A stretch of 64,000 bases of DNA, taken from Streptomyces sp. NBC_01233 (GTDB taxonomy: Bacteria; Actinomycetota; Actinomycetes; Streptomycetales; Streptomycetaceae). Below, piece after piece: positions 52,958 to 60,812 of this stretch (position 1 is its first letter; each line of letters opens with the position of its first letter). Both the position numbers and the translations under genes were made by a program. The notes beneath the pieces are model-generated. The model saw only the letters and a list, made by a program, of their open reading frames with translations, was not told the DNA's origin and did not search any database. The stretch covers positions 2,099,501-2,163,500 of the forward strand of contig NZ_CP108514.1 in NCBI RefSeq assembly GCF_035989305.1, read 5' to 3'.

Positions 52958-53572
52958 GTGGCGCGAGCAGGAGCGGGGGCGGCACGGCGGCGCGATGGGC
53001 GGATCGCCCAGGAGCGGATGCTGGAAGAAGCCATGGCGGCCATCGCGCAGGACGGTCTCGCGGCGCTCACCATGTCGGCGCTGGCCGAGCGGCTCGGCAC
53101 CAGCGGCGGCCACATCCTGTACTACTTCGGCAGCAAGGACCGGCTCCTGCTGGAGGCGCTGCGCTGGAGCGAGGAGCAGCTCACCGGCGAGCGCCGGGCA
53201 CTGCTGGGCAGCAGGGTCACGGCCGCGCGCAAGCTCGACCAGTACCTGGAGCTCTACCTCCCCGAGGGCCCGCGCGACCCGCGCTGGACGCTCTGGATCG
53301 AGCTGTGGGCCCGCACCGCCTCCAACGAGCAGCTGAAGGCGGCCCAGGAGGAGCTCGACGAGAGCTGGCAGCGGGACCTGGAGGCGCTCCTCGCCAAGGG
53401 CGTGGAGCAGGGCCGCTTCGCACCCATGGACGTACCCGGACGGGCCTCGGAGCTGCTCGCCCTGCTGGACGGCCTGAGCACCCGGGTCGTCCTGGGCCAG
53501 CGCGGCGCGGACCGGGCCCGGGCCCTGGAACACGCCCGCTCGGCGGCGGCGGCCCTCATCCCGCGCCTCTAG
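52958..53572 (+). CDS. TetR-family repressor of the permease/amidohydrolase unit
   Basis: 204 residues from GTG 52958 (GGAGGG 8 nt upstream); GTG 52937 would add seven residues. Helix-turn-helix: MLEEAMAAIAQDGLAALTMS, ALAERLGTSGGHILYYFGSK, DRLLLEALRWSEEQL. The C-terminal domain (WTLWIELWARTASNEQLKAA, RASELLALLDGLSTRVVLGQ) is the BetI/RutR-like TetR_C type. Divergent from the NCS1 gene with tandem palindromes between. Confidence 0.9.
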   Translation: MARAGAGAARRRDGRIAQERMLEEAMAAIAQDGLAALTMSALAERLGTSGGHILYYFGSKDRLLLEALRWSEEQLTGERRALLGSRVTAARKLDQYLELYLPEGPRDPRWTLWIELWARTASNEQLKAAQEELDESWQRDLEALLAKGVEQGRFAPMDVPGRASELLALLDGLSTRVVLGQRGADRARALEHARSAAAALIPRL

Positions 53573-53585
53573 GAACCCGCACCGC

Positions 53586-53609
53586 GCACCCCGAGGCAAG
53601 CAGGGGTGC
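53586..53609 (+). terminator. Hairpin after the TetR gene
   Basis: GCACCCC (53586-53592) pairs with GGGGTGC (53603-53609) across a 10-nt loop, 14 bp after the TetR stop. No T-run. Confidence 0.5.
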
Positions 53610-53633
53610 ACGGATAAGGACACGGGCAAAGCC

Positions 53634-53811
53634 TCCGGAGCCGTACGCACGACTGGAGAACCAGTGGGGCTCCCTCGCCCGGTTCGCGCTCGGACTGCGC
53701 CGCGGAATCGGCGGCTCGATCACGGTCACGGGACGCCGCATCACCAGCTTCAACCAGCTGAGGCAGTTGCTGGGGTTCGTGGAACTCGACGGGTCCCAGG
53801 CCCGGTTGTGA
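53634..53811 (+). pseudogene. Protein-like remnant without a start codon
   Basis: An open frame encodes a plausible peptide: WGSLARFALGLRRGIGGSIT, then VTGRRITSFNQLRQLLGFVE and ending LDGSQARL. No ATG, GTG or TTG lies in frame between the TetR stop and this segment, and I do not recognise a family. It is either the eroded end of a lost gene or chance. A very strong terminator follows it. Confidence 0.3.
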
Positions 53812-53853
53812 CCCCGCCCGGCCATCGGCCGCCGCCCGCGCCGGGGACGTGAG

Positions 53854-53900
53854 AGGGCCCGCCCGACGCCCCGACGCTGTCGACGCCCCGGGCGGGCCCT
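53854..53900 (+). terminator. Strong hairpin terminator
   Basis: AGGGCCCGCCCG (53854-53865) and CGGGCGGGCCCT (53889-53900) form a perfect 12-bp GC-rich stem with a 23-nt loop, followed by TTCCC. It is the best terminator structure in the window. Confidence 0.8.
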
Positions 53901-54262
53901 TCCCGCCTCCCTCCCGCCCTCGACCGCCCCGCCCGCGCCTCGGCGGAACTCCTTCATTTCGAACCGGACCGACCCTGACCGGGTTTTTCCCGATGCCTCA
54001 GCCTGATGCCGCAATTCGACGCGCAAAAGCGGAAGCGTCCGTGCCGAAAAAGCCCTTTCCGGGCGGACCGAAGGGCCGCGCACACCCGTTCACGCCCCCA
54101 AGGTCCCCTACTTGACCTGGGCATATACCAGAGGACCAAAGGCGCCCTGCGCACTCGTGAAAGCCTTCACAAGAATTTCGCACGAAGTGCGCCCTACCGC
54201 GCTCCTCCCCCAGCGAGCACAATCTCGGTGACGACTCGCACCGATCGTGAAGGAGGGAGCGC
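53901..54262. other. 362-bp gap, AT-richer, no supported gene
   Basis: It is relatively AT-rich for this genome (for example TTCATTTCG, CGGGTTTTTCCCG near 53980, AAAAAGCCCTTTCC near 54047). It presumably holds the promoter of the next hydrolase gene, but no clear -35/-10 pair could be fixed. Confidence 0.4.
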
Positions 54263-55165
54263 GTGCGCAATCAGGTGCGCACAGCGGACGGGCGCGCTCT
54301 GACCGTGGAGCGCTGGGGCGATCCCGACGGCAAGCCCGTCTTCCTGCTCCACGGCATGCCCGGCAGCCGCCTGGGCCCTGCCCCCCGGGGCATGGTCCTC
54401 TACCAACGCCGCATGCAGCTCATCGCCTACGACAGACCCGGCTACGGCGGCTCCGACCGCCACCCGGGCCGCACCGTCGCCGACGTGGCCCAGGACGTGG
54501 CCGCCATCGCCGACGCCCTCGGCCTGGACACCTTCGCGGTGGCCGGCCGCTCCGGCGGCGCCGCCGGAGCCCTCGCCTGCGCCGCCCTGCTCCCGGACCG
54601 GGTCACCCGGACCGCGGCCATGGTCGGCCTGGCCCCCCGGGACGCGGAGGACCTCGACTGGTTCGCCGGGATGGCCGCGTCGAACGTCAAGGAGTACACC
54701 ACCGCCACCGCCGACCCCGAGGAGCTGGCGGCCCGGCTGATCCCGCGCGCCGACGGCATCCGCAAGGACCCCGGCCGGCTGCTGGACGAGTTGCGCCGGG
54801 AGCTGACCGAGAACGACCGCATGATCGTCTCGGATGCGGGCCTGCGGTCGATGCTGCTGCGGAACTACCGTGAGGGGCTGCGCCATTCGGCGTACGGCTG
54901 GATCGACGACGTCCTCGCCTTCAGCCGCCCCTGGGGCTTCGACCCGGCCGACATCCGCTGCCCGGTGCTGATCTGGCACGGGGAGCTCGACGTGTTCTCC
55001 CCCGTGGGCCATTCCCGCTGGCTGGCGCGCCGCATCCCGGGGGCCACGACCGCCATCGAGCCGGCCGCCGCGCACTTCGCGGCCCTGCGCGCACTGCCCG
55101 ACGTACTCAACTGGCTGCTGCGCGACCTGCCCATCCCGCCCCTCAGCGAGCAGCAGCCCGCCTAG
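54263..55165 (+). CDS. Alpha/beta-hydrolase
   Basis: 300 residues from GTG 54263 (AAGGAGGGAGC upstream). Oxyanion-hole motif PVFLLHGMPGSRLGP, nucleophile elbow VAGRSGGAAGALA (Ser), acid in IWHGELDVFSP, and catalytic His near AAAHFAALRAL. It belongs to the haloalkane dehalogenase/epoxide hydrolase-like branch; substrate unknown. Its last 4 bp overlap the convergent FMN reductase gene. Confidence 0.9.
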   Translation: MRNQVRTADGRALTVERWGDPDGKPVFLLHGMPGSRLGPAPRGMVLYQRRMQLIAYDRPGYGGSDRHPGRTVADVAQDVAAIADALGLDTFAVAGRSGGAAGALACAALLPDRVTRTAAMVGLAPRDAEDLDWFAGMAASNVKEYTTATADPEELAARLIPRADGIRKDPGRLLDELRRELTENDRMIVSDAGLRSMLLRNYREGLRHSAYGWIDDVLAFSRPWGFDPADIRCPVLIWHGELDVFSPVGHSRWLARRIPGATTAIEPAAAHFAALRALPDVLNWLLRDLPIPPLSEQQPA

Positions 55166-55734
55166 GGGGTCTCGTCCTGGCCGTCCGGGCGGTCCCGGCC
55201 GGCCAGTACGCCGAGCACCTCGCCGATGCGCGCCCGGACCTCCGGGTCGGCGATCGTCCCGTCCCGGCCGGACATCCCCCCGGTCACCGGGATCCGTACG
55301 CAGGCCTCCTCCACGACCGCGGCGCCGGTGTAGCCGAGGACCGTGCGCAGCGTGGCCTCCGCGCCTTGGCCGCGGCCGGGAGCTGCCGCGTTCACCCAGG
55401 CCACGGGCTTGTCGCCGATCTCGGTACCGCCGACCGTCCAGTCCAGGAGGTTCTTGAACGATCCCGGCAGGGTGCCCGCGTACTCCGGGGTGCAGACCAG
55501 GATCGCGTCCGCCGCGGCGATCGCCGCGCGCAGCCCCGCCACCGGAGCGGGCAACTGGTCGGTGTCGTCATCGGGGTTGAAGTGCGGCAGCGTGCCGAGC
55601 CCGTCGTACAGGACGGTGCGCACGCCGGCGGGAGTCTCGGCGGCGACGGCCTGCGCGGTGCGCAGCACCGCCTCGTTGGAGGAACCGGCGCGCAGACTTC
55701 CGGACAGCAGGAGGATCAGGGGCGGCGTGGTCAT
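55162..55734 (-). CDS. NADPH-dependent FMN reductase (flavodoxin-like)
   Basis: 190 residues. Flavin-phosphate loop LLLSGSLRAGSSNEAVLR, the motif LVCTPEYAGTLPGSFKNLLD and WTVGGTEIGDKPVAWVNAAA identify the ChrR/MdaB-type NAD(P)H:FMN or quinone reductase group. Cytosolic. It shares the upstream region with the RiPP locus but is transcribed away from it. Confidence 0.9.
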   Translation of the reverse strand: MTTPPLILLLSGSLRAGSSNEAVLRTAQAVAAETPAGVRTVLYDGLGTLPHFNPDDDTDQLPAPVAGLRAAIAAADAILVCTPEYAGTLPGSFKNLLDWTVGGTEIGDKPVAWVNAAAPGRGQGAEATLRTVLGYTGAAVVEEACVRIPVTGGMSGRDGTIADPEVRARIGEVLGVLAGRDRPDGQDETP

Positions 55735-55959
55735 GCACCCAACCTACCGAGGCGGGTGGGGCCAGGTCAGCGCCGGGTTGCGGCGTTCGCGCACCCCGGT
55801 CGGACGCGGGTGCGGCGCCGGGTGCGGCTCCGGCCGGGTCCCGGTCCGGGTCCGCCGCCGGGCAAAAAGGATCTTGCCGTCCGGCGAACGGCCGAATAAG
55901 CCACGTCGAGAAATACGCCGAGCTTGCTATAGAACGGTTGACCAGGCGTCATGTCTCGG

Positions 55960-55987
55960 TTGCCAATGGGGTGTGGCCGAGTAAAGT
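55960..55987 (+). promoter_or_regulatory. Candidate promoter of the FxS RiPP locus
   Basis: TTGCCA (55960-55965), 16 bp, TAAAGT (55982-55987). It would start transcription near 55994, about 65 nt before the precursor start. It lies in a 326-bp gap (55735-56060) that is AT-rich for this genome and contains nothing else clearly functional. Confidence 0.5.
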
Positions 55988-56060
55988 CCACGCTTGACGG
56001 CAGCGCGTCGCTGTTGTCATTCACATGCCCATTCCACATGGCTTCCCCAAGGACGGTGTC

Positions 56061-56225
56061 GTGAACACTTCCGCAACCCCCGCGACCAGCACGGTCAAGG
56101 CCCGCAGGGTCCCGCTCGCCAAGATCGACGTCCACACCGCCTCCGCGGCGGCGACGCTCGGTCGCGTGCTGCCGGCTGAATCCGGCCGTCCGGTTCAGGC
56201 GCCGATCTTCAACTCCGCGCTCTGA
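56061..56225 (+). CDS. fxsA: FxSxx-COOH RiPP precursor peptide (FxsA)
   Basis: 54 residues from GTG 56061 (AAGGA 8 nt upstream); an ATG at 56025 would add twelve residues and has no ribosome site. It starts MNTSATPATSTVKARR, followed by the leader phrase VPLAKIDVHTASAAATLGRV, and ends PIFNSAL, so the last five residues are F-N-S-A-L: Phe-x-Ser-x-x-COOH, the mark of this family. The Phe and Ser are the expected crosslink sites in the C-terminal core. It sits 29 bp before the radical SAM maturase. No cysteine, no export signal. Confidence 0.9.
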   Translation: MNTSATPATSTVKARRVPLAKIDVHTASAAATLGRVLPAESGRPVQAPIFNSAL

Positions 56226-56254
56226 CACCGAAGTAAGCGCTCTAGACTGGCGGA

Positions 56255-58507
56255 ATGACCGGCCTGATCGCATTTCGCGAGATCGTCCTGAAAGTTCACA
56301 GCAGATGCGATCTTGCTTGTGATCATTGCTATGTCTACGAACACGCAGATCAGAGCTGGCGAGCCCGACCGAAGGTGATCTCCCCCGAGGTAATTTCGCA
56401 CACCGCGTCGCGGCTCGCCGAACATGCCCGTGACCATGCACTCCCCTCCGTCACGGTGATTCTTCACGGAGGGGAACCCCTGTTGGCGGGCACCGCCCGG
56501 CTCCGCCTCGTGTGCGAGGAGTTCAGCCGGGCGCTCACCGGAACCGCCGCCCTCGACCTGCGGATCCACACCAACGGCCTGCAGCTCAGCACCCGTTACC
56601 TCGACCTCTTCGACGAGTTCGGCGTCCGGGTCGGCATCTCCCTGGACGGGGACCGCGCCGCCAACGACCGCCACCGCCGCTTCGCGGACGGCCGTACGAG
56701 CCACCCGCTGGTCCTGGCCGCCGTCGCACTGCTCCGCTCGGAGCCCTACCGCCACCTCTACCAGGGTCTGCTCTGCACCGTGGACGTGGCCAACGATCCG
56801 GTGGCCGTACTGGACGCGCTCGTCGGACTCGAGCCCCCACGCGTGGACTTCCTCCTCCCGCACGCCACCTGGGAGACCCCTCCGGTCCGCCCGGACGACG
56901 CACCCGACGCGTACGCGCGCTGGCTCCTGCGGATCTTCGACCACTGGGAGCGCCTCGGCCGCCCGGTGCCCGTACGGCTCTTCGACTCCCTGCTCTCCAC
57001 CCTGCGCGGCGGCCCCAGCCTCACCGAGTCGCTCGGCCTCGCGCCCACGGACCTCGTCGTCGTCGAGACCGACGGGACCCTGGAGCAGGTGGACTCCCTC
57101 AAGAGCGCCTTCGAGGGGGCCGCGGCCACCGGGTTCAACGTCTTCGACCATGCGTTTGACCAGGTCGCGGCCCATCCCGGGGTGCGCGCCCGGCAGCTGG
57201 GCCTCGCGGGCGTCAGCGATTCGTGCCGCCGGTGCCCCGTCGTACGTTCATGCGGCGGCGGTCTCTACACCCACCGCTACCGCGACCGCAACGGCTTCGA
57301 CAACCCCTCCGTCTACTGCACCGACCTGCGCGAGCTCGTGGACGGGGTCGAGGGCCGCACGGCCCTGCGGGAGACCGCGCCGCAGCTCTCCGACCCGGCC
57401 GAACTCGCCCGCTCCCAGGAGGAGCTGACCCGGATCCTGCTGGCCCGGCTCCACGCGGACCTCGGCGCCGAACCCGGCTGGGCGCGCGCCTGGGAGCTGC
57501 TGGCCGCCGTGGAACAGGCCGGGGAGGCGGGCGCGGACGCGCTGGACGCCGTACTGGACCACCCGTTCACCCGCACCTGGGTGCTGGCGGCCCTGGACGC
57601 CGCCCGGGAGGGTCGGCAGGACGGTCCGGAGGCGACGCGCAGGCTGACCGCGCTGGCCGTCGCGGCCGTCCTGCGCGGGGGGCTGGACCTGCCGGCCGAG
57701 GTGGCCTACCGGGACGGCGAGGTGTACCTGCCGACGCTGGGGCTGCTGCGGCTCGGGGAGCCCGGCACGGAGGGCCGGGCCGCGCTGCACGTCACCGACG
57801 AGGGGTACGCCGTACGGGACGGGCGCGCCGAGCACCGGTTCGGGCCCGCGGCGGGGGACGCGCGCTGGCAGCCCGTGCGCACCTGGTCGCCCGGGCCGGA
57901 CGCGGCGCCGGTGGCGCTGGAGGACCTCGACCCGTACCGCAACTGCTTCCCCCGCCCGCCCCGGCTCCGGCTCGGCACCGGCGAGGCCGAGGAGTGGCGG
58001 GGCAGGCTGGACCGGGCGTGGGCGCTGCTGCACAAGGCGGTGCCGGAGTTCGCCCGGGCGGCGGCCACCGGGCTGACCACCCTGACCCCGCTCGCGGGCG
58101 GCCCGCGGGCCGGCGACTGGGGCGAGGCGGGCCGGCACGGGCCGGGAGCGCTCGGGGTGCCGTACGCGGCCGGGGTGCGGGAGACCGCGCTCGCACTGCT
58201 GACCGGGCGGCGGCGGACCCGGCTGCGGGCCCTGACCGAGGTGGCCGACCTGTACGCGCTGGACGGGGAGTGGCAGCACCCCTCGCCGTGGCGGGAGCGC
58301 CCGGTCCCGGTGTCGCGGCTGCTGGCCGACGTGCACGAGCGGGTGGCGGTGGAGGCGTACCGCCGGGCCACCGCGGCGCCCGAGCCGGGCGGCTCGGACC
58401 GCATCCACCGGGCGCTGGACCGCCTCTCCGAGGCGGCCGAGCTGACCACCACCGGCAAGCGCCTCGTCGCGGAGCTCCGCTACGAACTGAAGGCGGTCGG
58501 CGCGTGA
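56255..58507 (+). CDS. fxsB: Radical SAM/SPASM cyclophane maturase, FxsB family with decayed beta-hydroxylase extension (FxsBH)
   Basis: 750 residues. The radical SAM cluster motif is CDLACDHCY (Cys18, 22, 25), followed by the GGEP motif (VTVILHGGEPLLAG) and IHTNGLQL. A SPASM-type cysteine set starts near residue 323 (CRRCPVVRSCGGGLYTHRYR, then YCTDLRELVDG). It should install a carbon-carbon crosslink (cyclophane) in the FxsA core. About 370 further residues resemble the HEXXH peptide beta-hydroxylase domain, but where that domain has a HExxH helix this protein reads GVRETALALLTGRRRTRLRA (near residue 645), so the metal site seems lost. Upstream spacing 29 bp; the next gene overlaps its stop (GTGA). 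Confidence 0.93.
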   Translation: MTGLIAFREIVLKVHSRCDLACDHCYVYEHADQSWRARPKVISPEVISHTASRLAEHARDHALPSVTVILHGGEPLLAGTARLRLVCEEFSRALTGTAALDLRIHTNGLQLSTRYLDLFDEFGVRVGISLDGDRAANDRHRRFADGRTSHPLVLAAVALLRSEPYRHLYQGLLCTVDVANDPVAVLDALVGLEPPRVDFLLPHATWETPPVRPDDAPDAYARWLLRIFDHWERLGRPVPVRLFDSLLSTLRGGPSLTESLGLAPTDLVVVETDGTLEQVDSLKSAFEGAAATGFNVFDHAFDQVAAHPGVRARQLGLAGVSDSCRRCPVVRSCGGGLYTHRYRDRNGFDNPSVYCTDLRELVDGVEGRTALRETAPQLSDPAELARSQEELTRILLARLHADLGAEPGWARAWELLAAVEQAGEAGADALDAVLDHPFTRTWVLAALDAAREGRQDGPEATRRLTALAVAAVLRGGLDLPAEVAYRDGEVYLPTLGLLRLGEPGTEGRAALHVTDEGYAVRDGRAEHRFGPAAGDARWQPVRTWSPGPDAAPVALEDLDPYRNCFPRPPRLRLGTGEAEEWRGRLDRAWALLHKAVPEFARAAATGLTTLTPLAGGPRAGDWGEAGRHGPGALGVPYAAGVRETALALLTGRRRTRLRALTEVADLYALDGEWQHPSPWRERPVPVSRLLADVHERVAVEAYRRATAAPEPGGSDRIHRALDRLSEAAELTTTGKRLVAELRYELKAVGA

Positions 58508-59352
58508 GCGCCCCCTCCGCCTCCCCCACCCCGGCCCGGGCCCCCGCCGGCCCGGGCCGGGGAACCAGCACCCTCCGGCTGGCCGTGCAGCTGCGGCTGC
58601 TGGGGGTCCGCCCCGGGATGCGGCTCATGGTGCACGCCGCCCTCGGCGGGACCGGACTGCGCGCCGAGCAGCTGCGCGACGCCCTCACGGGGGTCCTCGG
58701 CCCGCGCGGCACCCTGGTGGTCCCCGCGTTCACCCCGGAGAACTCCAAGACCTCCGGCGCCCATCTGGATCGGATCGCCGGCCTGGACGGGTCCGGGGTG
58801 CGGGCCTTCCGCGAGCGGATGCCCGCCTTCGACCCGGCGAGCACCCCGAGCCAGGGCATGGGCTCCCTCGCCGAGGCCGTCCGCACCACGCCGGGCGCCG
58901 CGCGCAGCGCCCACCCGCAGACCTCTTTCGCCGCCCTCGGCGCGGACGCGGAGCGGCTCTGCTCCGGGCACCGCATCGAAAGCCACCTGGGTGAGGAGAC
59001 ACCGCTGGGGAAGTTGTGCTGGGAGGGCGGTCAGGTACTCATGATCAATGTGGGGTTTTCGGTCTGCACGGCTTTCCATCTCGCGGAGTATCGAATTCCG
59101 AAGCCCCCCTTGCGCATGTACGAGTGTGTGGTGAAGGTGAACCTTCCGGGGCGGCAAGGGAGTCGGCAGGAAGGGGCGTGGACCGCCTACGAGGACGTGG
59201 CGCTGGACGACGGCGATTTCGCGGAGATCGGCAGGACGTTCCCGGATTCCCGGGTGCGCAGGGGGTGGGTGGGAGGGGCGGCGACCATGCTCTTCTCCCT
59301 CCCGGATGCCGTTGACCACGCCCTTGAGTGGATGACCGAAAACAGACGCTGA
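58504..59352 (+). CDS. AAC(3)-family N-acetyltransferase in the RiPP locus
   Basis: 282 residues from GTG 58504, coupled to fxsB by a 4-bp overlap. It has the family features: LMVHAALGGTGLRAEQLRDA, GPRGTLVVPAFTPENSKTSG, MGSLAEAVRTTPGAARSAHP (catalytic-site region with QTSFAALG after it), ESHLGEETPLGKLC, and LMINVGFSVCTAFHLAEYRI. Known members acetylate aminoglycosides at N3, but the tight coupling to the maturase suggests an acceptor made by this locus or a self-protection role. The last 350 bp are clearly more AT-rich than the start of the gene. Confidence 0.9.
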   Translation: MSAPSASPTPARAPAGPGRGTSTLRLAVQLRLLGVRPGMRLMVHAALGGTGLRAEQLRDALTGVLGPRGTLVVPAFTPENSKTSGAHLDRIAGLDGSGVRAFRERMPAFDPASTPSQGMGSLAEAVRTTPGAARSAHPQTSFAALGADAERLCSGHRIESHLGEETPLGKLCWEGGQVLMINVGFSVCTAFHLAEYRIPKPPLRMYECVVKVNLPGRQGSRQEGAWTAYEDVALDDGDFAEIGRTFPDSRVRRGWVGGAATMLFSLPDAVDHALEWMTENRR

Positions 59353-59444
59353 TTGACTGAACGATGAGGGGATGTGGCGAAGCAGCTCCGGAATGATGTT
59401 TCTTCGCTCGCAGCTTCGGGACGGGGGGCGTGTTGCCCGCATCA

Positions 59445-60812
59445 GTGCAGCCATATTTTTTTCTCAGTTATGCGCATACACCGAGATTCGGGGCCGGGGG
59501 GCCCGACCCCGACATGTGGGTGGAGCGCCTCTTCCGCGATCTCTGCGGCCACGTCATGGCGCTGACGGATCTGCCCGCCGGCGCCGAAGCGGGGTTCATG
59601 GACCGGGAGATACGCAGCGGCGAGGGCTGGTCGGAACGGCTCGGGGCGGCGCTCGCCACCTGCCGGGTCTTCGTGCCCCTGTTCTCGCCGCGGTACTTCG
59701 CCAGTGAGATGTGCGGGAAGGAATGGTTCGCCTTCGCGCACCGCGCGATCCAGCACGGCGCGGCGAGCAACGAGCGCGCCGAGGCCATCGTGCCCGCGTT
59801 ATGGGTGCCGGTCCCCCCTTCCCAACTGCCCGGTCCTGCCGAGCGGTTGCAGTTCAACCACAACACCTTCGGCGAGCGCTACGTCACCGACGGGCTGTAC
59901 GGGCTGATCAAACTGCGCGGATACGCCGAGCAGTACGAGCGGGCCGTCTACGAACTGGCCCGGCGCATCGTCCGGGTCGCCGAGACCGTCCGTCTCGATC
60001 CCGTCCGCCCGATGGACTACCGGGTGGTGCCCAGCGCCTTCGGCCCCTCCGGCAGCGCCGGCAGCGCCGGCAGCGGCCCCGCCCGCACCCTCCACGTGAC
60101 CGTGGCGGCCGGCTCCCGGCACGATCTGCCGGACGGCCGGAGCCCGGAGTACTACGGGGAGAGCGCCCTGGACTGGAATCCGTACCATCCGGTGTCCCAG
60201 CGCCCGATCGCGTACGTCGCCGAGGACGTGATCAAGAACCTCAACTACCAGACCACCATGTCCTCCTTCGACGACGAGGCCGGGCACTTCGACAGCAAGC
60301 AGCCGCCGACCCGGCCGGAGATCCTGATCGTCGACCGCTGGGTGGTGGAGGACGAGCACCGCCGCCAGCGCCTGGCCGCCTTCGACCAGGAGTCCCGCCC
60401 GTGGATCAACGTGGTCGTGCCGTGGAACCGCTACGACCACCAGAGCCGCGCGAAGGAGGCCGAGCTGGCACGGCGGCTGGAGGAGACCCTGCCCGTCAAG
60501 ATGGGCCAGGGCCGGGCCGCCTGCCGGGCCGCCGCGAACGGCGTGGCCAACATGGAGACCCTCGGACAGATCCTGCCCCAGGTGGTCGAGGCCGCCGCCC
60601 AGCAGTTCCTCAGACACGCCCAGGTCTACCTGCCGGCCGGCAACACCCACACCGAACGCCCGCGCCTGCTCGGGCCGATGGGGATGAGCGAGCCGCCCGC
60701 ACCGCCCAGGGCTCCCTTCCCGCCCGACGCCTACAACGCGTACGACGCCCACATCGACGGCAACGACAGCAACGACACCGACCGGGGGGACGCGGATGAC
60801 AGCGAGTCGTGA
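59445..60812 (+). CDS. fxsC: TIR-like protein FxsC
   Basis: 455 residues from GTG 59445; GTG 59430 is an in-frame alternative (GGGGGGC sits before it). The start VQPYFFLSYAHTPRFGAGGP and MWVERLFRDLCGHVMAL, then FMDREIRSGEGWSERLGAAL, ATCRVFVPLFSPRYFASEMC and GKEWFAFAHRAI form a TIR-like domain. The conserved Glu in CGKEW could be the NADase-type acid, which would need testing. The C-terminal part (ILIVDRWVVEDEHRRQRLAA, NVVVPWNRYDHQSRAKEAEL, RRLEETLPVKMGQGRAACRA) is the family-specific FxsC region. The TIR-like half suggests signalling; the role in the peptide system is not known. fxsT starts inside its last codons. Confidence 0.9.
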   Translation: MQPYFFLSYAHTPRFGAGGPDPDMWVERLFRDLCGHVMALTDLPAGAEAGFMDREIRSGEGWSERLGAALATCRVFVPLFSPRYFASEMCGKEWFAFAHRAIQHGAASNERAEAIVPALWVPVPPSQLPGPAERLQFNHNTFGERYVTDGLYGLIKLRGYAEQYERAVYELARRIVRVAETVRLDPVRPMDYRVVPSAFGPSGSAGSAGSGPARTLHVTVAAGSRHDLPDGRSPEYYGESALDWNPYHPVSQRPIAYVAEDVIKNLNYQTTMSSFDDEAGHFDSKQPPTRPEILIVDRWVVEDEHRRQRLAAFDQESRPWINVVVPWNRYDHQSRAKEAELARRLEETLPVKMGQGRAACRAAANGVANMETLGQILPQVVEAAAQQFLRHAQVYLPAGNTHTERPRLLGPMGMSEPPAPPRAPFPPDAYNAYDAHIDGNDSNDTDRGDADDSES

